This document shows, piece after piece, positions 9,382-17,540 of a stretch of 64,000 nt of DNA. Both the position numbers and the translations under genes were made by a program. Numbering within the stretch: position 1 is the stretch's first letter; every line of letters starts with the position of its first letter. Below the pieces are notes generated by a model. The model was not told where the DNA came from, ran no database searches, and saw nothing but the letters and a program-made list of their open reading frames with translations. Source of the stretch: Prostheceraeus crozeri (taxonomy: Eukaryota > Platyhelminthes > Polycladida > Euryleptidae); assembly GCA_907163375.1 (NCBI GenBank), contig CAJQUW010016128.1, positions 1 to 64,000 of the forward strand, given 5' to 3'.

Positions 9382-9997
9382 AGTTTGTAGATAATCATGG
9401 GAGTTTTCAAAATATCACTTCGAAATCTAAATTCTTCCGGACACTCTTGCGTAAAGTCAATGAATAAGTAACCGTGTGTTTTTTCAGTAGCTGCTTGAAA
9501 AATTTCAATTAAGGCTTTTGATCCTCTTGGTGCAACTTGTCGCGCTAAAATTTCAAATTGACTTTTATCTCGCGGATTCTTGAAAATAGCATAATAGTGT
9601 GTATTCAGGTTTCGTGTACGAGCTTCTTTTCCATCAGGAAACAAATTTTGTGTGATATAGATGATAAAGCACCTTTTTTGATGTGGTGCGCGAGTGAACA
9701 TATCTGTAACATCTTTGGAATTCTTACTTTCTTTTAATAAATCATCCAATACAACAACATCATTAGACTGAAGTTCATCCACTGGAATAATTCTTTCATG
9801 TCGAATAAAGTTGCGACTTTGCAATTCCTGAAACAGCGACGGTTGATAAATACCATAACACCAAATCACTCGATTGATAGGTTCCTTAAACAACTCCCTT
9901 CATTTATCCAATAAATTCAGCGTGAAAACAGTTTTACCTGCATGAGATGGACCTGATACAGTCAGAACTTTATCACATTGAAGTCTGAAATCCATTA
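9378..9997 (-). pseudogene. FtsK/HerA-type genome-packaging ATPase, one in-frame stop
   Basis: From ATG 9995-9997 the frame has a Walker A motif GPSHAGKT at residues 15-22, then a TGA (9900-9902) at codon 32. The frame goes on with DVVVLDDLL (Walker B, two Asp) and FIIYITQNLF, a sensor-like strand ending in TQN. This pattern is that of the A32/FtsK-like ATPase that pumps DNA into Polinton and adenovirus-like capsids. The C-terminal half is about 170 residues and the whole about 205, normal for the family. The single TGA splits the Walker A segment from the rest. Order (ATPase, virion protein, integrase) is as in other Polintons. Confidence 0.85.
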
Positions 9998-10026
9998 TAA
10001 TACTTTGAGATTCAACATTTGCATAA

Positions 10027-10392
10027 TTAACGTCTAGAGCCAAAGATATTACCCAATACGTTGCCCACGATAGGAGCTAGCATCGGTAGTAACGCTGAAA
10101 GGAAACCGCCCTTTTGTGTTATAGTTTCCCTCTTTCTTTGAAGGGTGACTTTAGGATTGGAGATGAAACGCAATTTCGTAGCATATCGCTTAAGTAACTT
10201 TCGTTGTTTTGGTGCTAATTTCTTCGTCCTCAACTTCCTCACATGAGAAATAATTTCACGAATGAATTTATCGTTAGCATGTCGTATAGCATTGTATCGC
10301 TGATTTGCTTTCATTCGTCGGAGAGCTTGAATGGCTGAAGAAAACTTTGAAGACTTTTGACTTTTACGTTTCGTCATTTTACGTTTCGCCAT
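10027..10392 (-). CDS. Basic protein with hydrophobic glycine-rich tail (virion-like)
   Basis: A 121-residue intact frame. Residues 1-90 are strongly basic and helical (MAKRKMTKRKSQ, KKLAPKQRKLLKRYATKL). Then come KGGF (a plausible adenain-type site) and a hydrophobic, proline- and glycine-containing tail LLPMLAPIVGNVLGNIFGSRR. Small proteins with this two-part build recur in Polintons. I infer a DNA-binding or membrane-active virion component. It lies 30 bp before the ATPase start on the same strand. Confidence 0.65.
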   Translation of the reverse strand: MAKRKMTKRKSQKSSKFSSAIQALRRMKANQRYNAIRHANDKFIREIISHVRKLRTKKLAPKQRKLLKRYATKLRFISNPKVTLQRKRETITQKGGFLSALLPMLAPIVGNVLGNIFGSRR

Positions 10393-10410
10393 TTTCCGTG
10401 TTAGTCTTTG

Positions 10411-10773
10411 CTAAAACCTGTCTTTACCACATTTGCATAGGTACGAACTATTGCGGCATAAGTGACACTCGAAATGAGCAATATCACAGTGGTTACATTT
10501 GCAAAGTTGAATGCAATTACGTATGAAACAGCGTTGACAAAAAGCATGCTTACATCTCTTGAAGATGCGCTTTTCATTTCCATCCTTTCGCTTACATACA
10601 TCGCAACACATGGTTTCACCGTTACTGATGTGTATAGCAAGTCTTTTTGAAGATATGAATTTGCTAGCCTTTTCTAAATAATAGACGCATGTACAGAAGG
10701 AATATACTTCGAGAGTGAGCAGGCATAGCTCGAAAACCAGTTGTGCTACAATCAAGTACCACTGCATTTTCAA
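10411..10773 (-). CDS. Membrane-anchored RING-like zinc-finger protein
   Basis: A 120-residue protein. The N-terminal 30 residues are hydrophobic (LIVAQLVFELCLLTL) and look like a signal anchor. Residues 56-116 hold about 14 cysteines: CCDVCKRK, CKHAFCQRCF, then CKCNHCDIAHFECHLCRNSSYLCKC. The C-x2-C, C-x-H-x2-C-x2-C part is RING-like, although the second site is unusual. RING proteins commonly act as ubiquitin ligases; here this is only possible. The start overlaps the stop of the upstream gene by four bases (ATGA at 10770-10773), so the two are probably co-expressed. Confidence 0.6.
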   Translation of the reverse strand: MKMQWYLIVAQLVFELCLLTLEVYSFCTCVYYLEKASKFISSKRLAIHISNGETMCCDVCKRKDGNEKRIFKRCKHAFCQRCFIRNCIQLCKCNHCDIAHFECHLCRNSSYLCKCGKDRF

Positions 10774-11180
10774 TTTTTCTTTATAGAAAGTTGAATGTGA
10801 ATATCTGAAATCGCTTCAATCACTAGACTGCTACCATGATGGTTAAATGCGTTAAGACGTTCAGCAATTTTTATCATATGTCTTTTAAAAAATTCTTCGG
10901 GGTGATCTACCACTTCCATTGAATAAGAAGCAAAATGGAAAGAGCGACTTTCCACCTCCTCCTTTCCAAAATGACTAAACTTAATTTTCGCAACTAATCG
11001 CGCCATGACAATGCTATCAGAGAATGTATTCATTAACTCTAGAAATAGAGTGCTAACATCATCGACCACTGCTTCGATGTCGGTCTCATCTTTATGAAAA
11101 TTTATCACATAATCTTGAACAGCTCCTTTTAAACTTTGCCTATGAAAATGTAATGTTCCGCAGTCGTTTGAGAAAGACAT
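10770..11180 (-). CDS. Conserved-looking small protein, unknown function
   Basis: A 136-residue intact frame. It is mixed alpha/beta, with a region LVAKIKFSHFGKEEV and a C-terminal segment RLNAFNHHGSSLVIEAISDIHIQL. That C-terminal segment recalls an N-terminal module seen ahead of some Polinton DNA polymerases (a Gly-Ser followed by a hydrophobic helix and strand), but this is from memory of a pattern and not firm. No catalytic motif is visible. The gene lies directly upstream of, and overlaps, the RING-like gene. Confidence 0.5.
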   Translation of the reverse strand: MSFSNDCGTLHFHRQSLKGAVQDYVINFHKDETDIEAVVDDVSTLFLELMNTFSDSIVMARLVAKIKFSHFGKEEVESRSFHFASYSMEVVDHPEEFFKRHMIKIAERLNAFNHHGSSLVIEAISDIHIQLSIKKN

Positions 11181-11264
11181 GATCGCCCTTTATCTAACCC
11201 ATCCATTGCATGAAAACAACTCTTCTCATAGTAACATTTATTGAATAACTGTAGCAAGCATGCA

Positions 11265-11798
11265 TTATAAATCAATGGTTTGAAACAGATAAAATAGATA
11301 CAGCTGGTAACTATCATACAGCGAGCAATGATAACCATACAGGACTTTGGCAGTGTTGAGGTAAGGAGGAAAGTAGCATTGGTTATGAACGTAGCTACTA
11401 CAACGAACAGACAAAATAGGAACACACAAATCCTTAAAACGTTTCGTGACTTCATGGTAGTGTTGATTCACTCTACTATCCCAAGGCGGGAGCAAAATTT
11501 CATCAATGATTATTAGATTGGGAAATACTTTCCACTCCTTACCAGGATTATTACAAAAGATGCGTATAACATTGAAAGCAAATAACCATCGTTTAAAGTC
11601 AATAAGAAGAGCAGTCTCACAAGAAAAGCCATAGTCTTGCAAATATTTCAGATTAAGTCCATGAATGTGTTTTCTCGCCCATTGATCAACATTGGGATCG
11701 CAGTTGGCATGTTGATGATAGACACTAACAATCTGATATGTCCAATTGTTCATAGCAATAGCACTAAGCTCCTGTACAGGTTCACCCTCACAATCCAT
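11265..11798 (-). CDS. DnaQ-like DEDDh 3'-5' exonuclease
   Basis: 177 residues from ATG 11798. Motif I is Asp2-x-Glu4 in MDCEGEPVQEL, followed by strands and HIHGLNLKYL, like the His-Gly-Ile/Leu step of DnaQ proteins. FKRWL then leads to a CNNPGKE segment at the motif II position, and motif III is His157-x4-Asp162 (HCSLYDS). Together these fit the DEDDh exonuclease family, which trims single-stranded or mismatched DNA ends; the motif II acid appears as Glu and may be atypical. Codons upstream of the ATG (ASIIIF) supply the hydrophobic strand normally preceding motif I and follow a TTTTAG that could be a splice acceptor, so the true start may be spliced. A near-identical copy is at 56,690-57,220. 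Confidence 0.68.
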   Translation of the reverse strand: MDCEGEPVQELSAIAMNNWTYQIVSVYHQHANCDPNVDQWARKHIHGLNLKYLQDYGFSCETALLIDFKRWLFAFNVIRIFCNNPGKEWKVFPNLIIIDEILLPPWDSRVNQHYHEVTKRFKDLCVPILSVRCSSYVHNQCYFPPYLNTAKVLYGYHCSLYDSYQLYLFYLFQTIDL

Positions 11799-11850
11799 AA
11801 AAATGATGATAGAAGCCTAAAACGGAAATTTACACATCTAAGGAAACGTT

Positions 11851-12108
11851 CTATAACATATTACAAAATGAAGAATTACATCGATGCTTTTCCCGACAAA
11901 ATACACAAATGATATGATGGCAACGAAGAAGTAAAATGTATCTAATAAGACCACGTCTACGACACTCAAAGCACATAAGCGAATTGTCATAGGGTAGAGT
12001 TAGGAAAGGACTAGTAATTCTCCTTCTTTGATTTGCGTTTTGAGGTAGCATTCTTCTCCGACTTGCGCTTCGTACCACTGCTGTTAAGGATTTGATCAAT
12101 TTTGTCAT
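11851..12108 (-). CDS. Small RING-finger-like protein
   Basis: The C-terminal 47 residues are convincing: LMCFECRRRGL, then LLLRCHHIICVFCREKHRC and CNML, a C-x2-C, C-H, C-x2-C, C...C array of RING type. The first half of the frame is read from the 3' end of the neighbouring spliced gene in another frame and may not be translated; the true N terminus could be spliced. Homologous copies occur at 57,272 (complete) and 52,330-52,464 (cut off after LLLRCHHII). Conservation of the cysteine pattern in three copies supports it being a gene. Confidence 0.5.
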   Translation of the reverse strand: MTKLIKSLTAVVRSASRRRMLPQNANQRRRITSPFLTLPYDNSLMCFECRRRGLIRYILLLRCHHIICVFCREKHRCNSSFCNML

Positions 12109-12786
12109 CCACGTTGGGTGGTTTTGGAATATATAGGATGGATTCCATATGCATGGAGAGCGAGGCTATTTTATTATCCTTGTGCTGACCATAATATAGC
12201 CCATTCACTTTGAAAAGGATATCCCAAGTACCTTCTCCGAGCTCGTCGCATGTGATGGATGTTGAATGATCTCCTTCCTTCTTATAGTAAGTGCACCAAT
12301 GTGATACCGGTAGGCAAATTTGATTGCCATCCCAAATCTTTCTATAGGGAGTATCCTTGTCATCTCTCGCCTTCCACTCTTGAGCAAGAGGAGTAGGAAT
12401 GTCCATATTTAATGTCACGTACTCCTCAATAATATCAAGTTGGTGGCGAATGTACGGACTCACGGGGATCAGTATGTAGTCCCCATACTGATTGTGCATT
12501 ATCTTGACATCCGTGGAAGGGAGCATTCCCGTTTGGAGTACTACGCTATGATAGTCATAACGCAAGACTTGTTTAAATTTACGCTGTAGCGGTGTAGGAT
12601 TATGTACATTGGTTGTTTCCTCCACTGGCCTCAGTTGTAGATGATCTGATCGTAGCGAACCTTGTAACGTTTGACCGCCATTTTGTCCTACTAGTGCAGC
12701 AGATGGAGTAGATGCCTGAAAATGAAAAAAGATTGTATTAAGTTTACGTTCAAGGGAGGAGAGGGAGGGAAGTAGCGACTTACCAT
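12011..12786 (-). CDS. Two-exon gene with start codon split from the rest by a 68-bp intron
   Basis: The ORF begins in frame at 12,715; an ATG at 12,784-12,786 is followed immediately by GTAAGT, and a TTTTCAG ends the intron at 12,716, so exon 1 contributes only the ATG. The spliced protein starts M-ASTPSAAL and has about 235 residues. There is no recognised domain. A conserved region runs YGDYILIPVSPYIRHQLDIIEEY, and later GEGTWDILFKVNGLYYGQHKDNK, a beta-sandwich-like pattern I cannot assign. The C terminus is Lys/Arg-rich (KRKSEKNATSKRKSKK), a likely nuclear signal. Two further copies (51,581-52,355 and 57,432-58,205) keep the same split start. Confidence 0.75.
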
Positions 12787-12878
12787 TTTAGTTGGATAAT
12801 AGAATAGAGAGAGAGAAAATGTGCGTCCGTCACTCGTGTGATTCAACGATGGAATGATTCTCACTGTGGAAGGCTCGC

Positions 12879-12888
12879 TATTTAAATA
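12879..12888 (-). promoter_or_regulatory. TATA box of the split-start gene
   Basis: TATTTAAATA lies about 90 bp upstream of the ATG at 12,786. The paralogues at 51,471 and about 58,310 have TTTATAAATA at the same place, inside a conserved upstream block, so this is a conserved core promoter. Confidence 0.65.
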
Positions 12889-12959
12889 GAAATGCTTGAT
12901 TCTCATTGGATGATGATCCTCATTGGACAATAACATCAAGCTGATTCCAAATCTGGCCT

Positions 12960-13870
12960 CCGTTTACCAATCCGAGCCTTCGTTTGCCCGCTGGAGCTGT
13001 TTCTTGGGAAATTCTAACTCTGTCGTTTTTCGCCAATCTCCCAAATCTTAAATGGCGTCTCACATCTAAACGAGGACATATATGAACAAGCCGTTTCTTT
13101 CAGTGAATTTGTCTCACTCTTAGCTTTCAAACGAGGTATTGTACGACTTTCTACGATCACTAGAACCGAAATTGGAAGATCGCTGTCGGGGGGGGGGGGA
13201 GGTCGGTGAAATTTGATGGAAACTGTTTTGGTAAAGGTCCCAGGTCGAAATGCGACACTTTGGAAAATTTTCAATATTTTGTCCATACAAAGTCACTCTG
13301 ACATTTAGGATTTTTTCAGGTGAGCTCCGACCTAAAATCTTGTAACAGCTCTAACTTTTGAACGGCTGGTCCGATTGACTCGCAACAAAAATGTCACCGG
13401 GCAGCTTTTTCTCCTCTTTCAAACGAGTATCTATAAGACAAAATCCATCCACTAGAACCAAAATTAGAAGATCTCTGTTGGGGGGGGGTCAGTGAAATTT
13501 GATGAAACAAACTTTGGTCAGGGTCCCAGGTCGAAATGCGACACTTTGGAAAAATTTCAAAATTTTGTCCATACAAAGTCACTCTGACACTTAGGATTTT
13601 TTCAGGTGAGCTCCGACATTCCACCCTCCCAACCTGGCCGGCACACCACGACAACCTGGAGAGCGCATCACAAACCACCTCTCGCTACGTCGTCGGGCCA
13701 GAGGGGGGGGACGTCAGACTCGAAGCAACACGGTGGCGGACCACGACCAACTCGTCTGACAGGAGGGGGGGACGTCAGACTCGAAGCAACACGTCGGCGG
13801 ACCACGGCCGACTCGTCTGACAGGGGGGGGGACGTCAGCGACGGCGGCCATCTTGCATACTACTCCTGTC
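12960..13870 (-). repeat. Dispersed non-coding repeat, inverted copy of 44.3-45.7 kb
   Basis: Sequence such as the CTAACTCTGTCGTTTTTCGCC stretch near 13,016, and the block around CGTTTCTTTCAGTGAATTTG, reappear reverse-complemented at 44,600-45,200. Within this copy the motif AAATGCGACACTTTGGAAAA occurs twice (13,250 and 13,535), showing an internal duplication. Runs of 8-10 G flank it. It starts right where the Polinton genes end. Confidence 0.75.
13704..13840 (+). repeat. GC-rich tandem repeat, about 60 bp unit
   Basis: About 2.3 copies of a unit containing a G-run, then GACGTCAGACTCGAAGCAAC, then CGGCGGACCACG and CTCGTCTGACAG. ORFs in it are compositional artefacts. Confidence 0.7.
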
Positions 13871-13879
13871 TTTGATCCT

Positions 13880-16600
13880 GTCTGACAAGAAGAGGAAACA
13901 GATAGAGCTCGGCAGACGCGCAGAATCTTAGTATCCATAAGGTGCACATCATACCCTGAAAGTCTCATTTTTGGCTTCGTTCGCAGAAACTCCTGCTGTA
14001 GGCTGGACTATTTGGGATGTGCCGCCTGTGACTGCGCAAGACAATGCGAAAAGTAAATGTTCATAAATCAGGCAATATGACATTGAAATTGAGTTTCGTA
14101 GCTCAGCTTTGTCTGTCTTGACTCCTGTTGGTGCGCTTTTTACATCTTATGTAATCAATATGCCAATTTCAAAATATACAGTATATTTCTTTAAGTGAAC
14201 TGATTTTCGACAATGAAAGATTTGATTTTATTGTATACATGTTGAACTATTATCTTGGGATAGACTGTAAACCGTGAGCCAATAAATAAAACAAATTTCG
14301 CTGCAAACCAACTCATCAAAAAAACTAACATTTCTTCCCAAATGAAGATGCTTTGCCTTTGATGGCTACCAGACCGTGCTCATCTGGTAGCGACAACCTC
14401 GTTGAAATCCGACGGTCTGGTTGGTAACTTGCTACCAAACTTTAATGCATTTTATTGGTTACTATGTAATTTCTTTTGTCATCATTTGGCAGCAATGATG
14501 ATTTGCTGTGAGATCATCTGGTAGCCATGGTCTTAAATTTCACAGGAATTTCTCATACTTAGTTTATATTGAATACTACTTACTGATTTTTTATTATCAT
14601 TATTGTTTATTTAGTCTAACAGGCATGGAGTATAATGTATCGATGTAATGCAAAGGAGTGGAAGTCTACACGACTCCGAAAGAGCTCAGCTACATGTCCT
14701 GAGCTGACTGCAATCATTTCAAACGAACGATTACTTCAATGGAACAATGTTTACTTTATATATCTCAAACGTAGTTCTATTTGACTTCAAGAATTAAAAA
14801 TGTGTTATTATTTCGGATTGATTATCAGATTAAATTCAAAATTGCGCATTTTGTTCATAGTTGTGTACTTATTGATTATTTGTACAATGTCCTAGACTTA
14901 CGTGTAGTAGAATCGAATTCCATGTTGCAAGTTTGACTCTTTATTGACAATATCTTTCTACTTCTAACGACGCAGTAATAAGTACCATGCAACTTTAGAG
15001 CGATGCATATTGACAAAATACTGAAATCAACATATTTAAACATATAATATATACTATAATATATAATATATAATACATATATAATATATATTTCAACATA
15101 TTAATATTATTTGCAAAGTTCGCGCTGAAGTTGCGATACAATTTTTGTAAACATAATACCAAGAGAAACCTGGTGTTTCATAGATTACTTTGGCATGCCA
15201 CCTTCTTAAATGGTTTATTTTGGCCAGCAGTCCTCTCGACGTAAAATAGAACGTCATCGCTTGCAGAGCTTCAACATAAACATGACAGAATTTTTTGAGG
15301 AATATTGGCCGGCAATGATAACTTACCCGACATCTTTTTCATGATGCGACGATTTTCGGATTATTTGAATGTACAAAAATAAACAGTCTGCTTCAAACTA
15401 TTGCCAACACGTCCGAAAGTTTTATTATCTGTAGGTTTTAATTTAGTAAAAGTTAGAATTTCAGTTTGTTGTCCTATTTTCATTATGCTCATAAATTAAA
15501 AACATCAAATTTCGACAAGTAACATTCTTCTTTCGATGAAATTACACAGAAATTACAAATTTCCCCTAATAAGCTGACCATATGGGAGTTAATCTCTCAA
15601 ATAGGATGACAGATTTGATTAATCGCTGAAAAATAAACTTGCAATTCTGTAGAATATAATGTGAAGTATATTTTAGTTAAAACAATCAAATTATCAGAGC
15701 GTCGCAGTACACTTCACTAGGCTGCAATTGAGCAACCACCTTGTTTGTCTGATACATGCGACTAGGAAACATCATCTTTGAGACTGTCACATTCATGAAA
15801 CGACGTAGGTAGGCCTATAACCTGCAAAAAGGAACCATAAAAAATTGAAATGTATGCCTTACAAAGTGTCATGCGTATCATGACAAGACACAACTAACTA
15901 ATAACTAGGATACAACTTACATAACGCAATTGATATTCCGACAGTAATTTTTTAAAAAGAATTGTGGCTAATCCACTTTCGTACAGTAGACAAATAAAAG
16001 TCCTTAAATGATGGGAAGATAGTCACAAAAAATGGATCAGAAATTTGATAATATTCTGCTTTTGTAAATAGATATGTATCCTTCATACGTGAACAATACC
16101 TTAAGACGACGCTAGGCTAGAAAACTTAAGATTGAAATAAACCAATAATCAGAATTTTGAAACATGTTTTATTTTCTCTACTTGAATTTTATGCCAACAG
16201 CTTCGTTCCCATAAACGTGTTGATCGGAAATATCATTAGCAGTTTGTGGCCAAGTTTCCAGACTTACATCTTAGTAAGTTAGTTACTCACAATCTTTGCA
16301 AATTTTATAATGCTGGAAAAATTTTATAAAGAGATGGAAAACCGCTCACAGCGCCTTCAAATATTTATTGCTTTAAAGCGCTCCCAGCGGTTCACAGTTT
16401 GTCAAATAGACAGAATAGCGTCTATTGTTAGATGGAAGGCTAGCGGACGCTTCACTCTTGGTCACACACGCGCCGGACCCACTTGGCCGACCCAGGACGC
16501 CAGGTCCAATTGAGCGCCACACAATAAAAAAGACAACTGGTGCAACATACGAAGAATGATCGAAACTGTGTCTTTGACACACCTGCTAATCGAAAGGGCA
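13880..16600. other. No gene recognised; AT-rich host DNA
   Basis: No frame with convincing coding character is seen. There is a TATA-type low-complexity stretch at about 15,045-15,100, and CATCTGGTAGC-like phrases recur at 14,380-14,525, possibly the end of an unrecognised mobile element. Confidence 0.5.
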
Positions 16601-16610
16601 TTTCTGCCCG

Positions 16611-16980
16611 TTGTCCCATTTTGTGGGACGTTTACTTAAAAGCATTTTTATATCCTTCTATTAATATAAATATTGTCCAACTTTCTTTAAATGTGTGGAT
16701 TCAGTTTTAAATTTGTTGGAAAGTCCCTTCCAACTAGTTTCGCTACGATTTTTTTAGTAAAACATCTCGTATTTTAGTACAATCCTTGTAAAGGACAACA
16801 TGGCGTTTAGCTACAATAAGGAGTAAGTTTCTTTAACTTTTTATTCAATAAAAATTTAAATTGACACCAAGAATAGCTCATTTGCAACGCTTCGTTCCAA
16901 AAAGATCTTACTCCAGATAAATTTGCGTTTTTGTACTTATCTAAAACAAGCATGCAACAACGTCCCACAAACTGGGACAA
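16611..16980. mobile_element. Short inverted-repeat element (MITE-like), 370 bp
   Basis: The ends are TTGTCCCATTTTGTGGGACG and the reverse complement of CGTCCCACAAACTGGGACAA, about 21 bp with one or two differences. Each end is itself nearly palindromic. A single related end occurs at about 23,158-23,176. The interior has no coding frame. Confidence 0.65.
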
Positions 16981-17177
16981 TGGCCACAAGTGGTTGCGTC
17001 AATTTGATTGACAGTAGGCAAATTACGTATTTATCTTTGAAATACAAATATTTGTACTTAGCGCAAGAAAGGTACACACTTTTATTTAAAAAAACTAAAA
17101 TTTTTGCTTATGTACGATAATTTATATGAGTTTTTTACGTTTTTATGATTTACTTATTTGACGGTTCGTGGGTGAAC

Positions 17178-17374
17178 GGGTTGCAAAATGCACCCCACGA
17201 CACTGAAACGTATTGCTGTGGCTGAAATACTGGTGCAATAAAGTCATCATTACATTGGTTTCCCAAACTTAAAACATACCTAAATCATGTACTATATCAG
17301 GTCTCATCCATGGCAAGAAATGAGATTTCCAGATAATTAGAAGCTAGTGTGTGTTTGGGGTGCATTTTGCACCC
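17178..17374. repeat. Inverted-repeat element, about 197 bp
   Basis: GGGTTGCAAAATGCACCCC at the left is matched by GGGGTGCATTTTGCACCC at the right in inverted orientation. Probably a small non-autonomous DNA element; no target duplication was identified. Confidence 0.5.
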
Positions 17375-17540
17375 TGATATTCCGAAACAGCTAATTCACT
17401 AATTTTGCCGAAAACGGTGACTCGAGAAACCTAAGGAATGCAAGTTATCGCTCTTTTATCAACTTAAATAGTTGCTCTAACATACAGAAGTTTTGATATG
17501 GCTCTGAAATCACCTATAAGTAGGCTGATGCCTGCGATGT

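Larger units (their letters stand above)
1..12950. mobile_element. Maverick/Polinton (adintovirus-like) element, left end outside window
   Basis: The gene set is diagnostic: protein-primed DNA polymerase B, retrovirus-like integrase with chromodomain, adenain-like cysteine protease, FtsK/HerA-type packaging ATPase and double jelly-roll capsid protein. The polymerase and the PC4/TBP-like genes are on plus; the rest are on minus. Genes are packed with 1-4 base overlaps in places (TAATG at 5642-5646, ATGA at 9378-9381 and 10770-10773). The left terminus lies before base 1. The right limit is set at about 12,950, where a dispersed non-coding repeat shared with 44-45.7 kb begins; I did not find a terminal inverted repeat, so that boundary is approximate. 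Confidence 0.9.

Noticed and set aside
11129..11455. Hydrophobic 108-codon minus frame (MKSRNVLRIC...), also present at 56,605-56,880
   Set aside because: It overlaps the exonuclease gene, whose motif III lies in the other frame in this same DNA; its conservation is explained by conservation of the exonuclease region.
13394..13968. Several ORFs on both strands in GC-rich DNA
   Set aside because: They lie in the dispersed repeat and the 60-bp tandem repeat; open frames come from composition.
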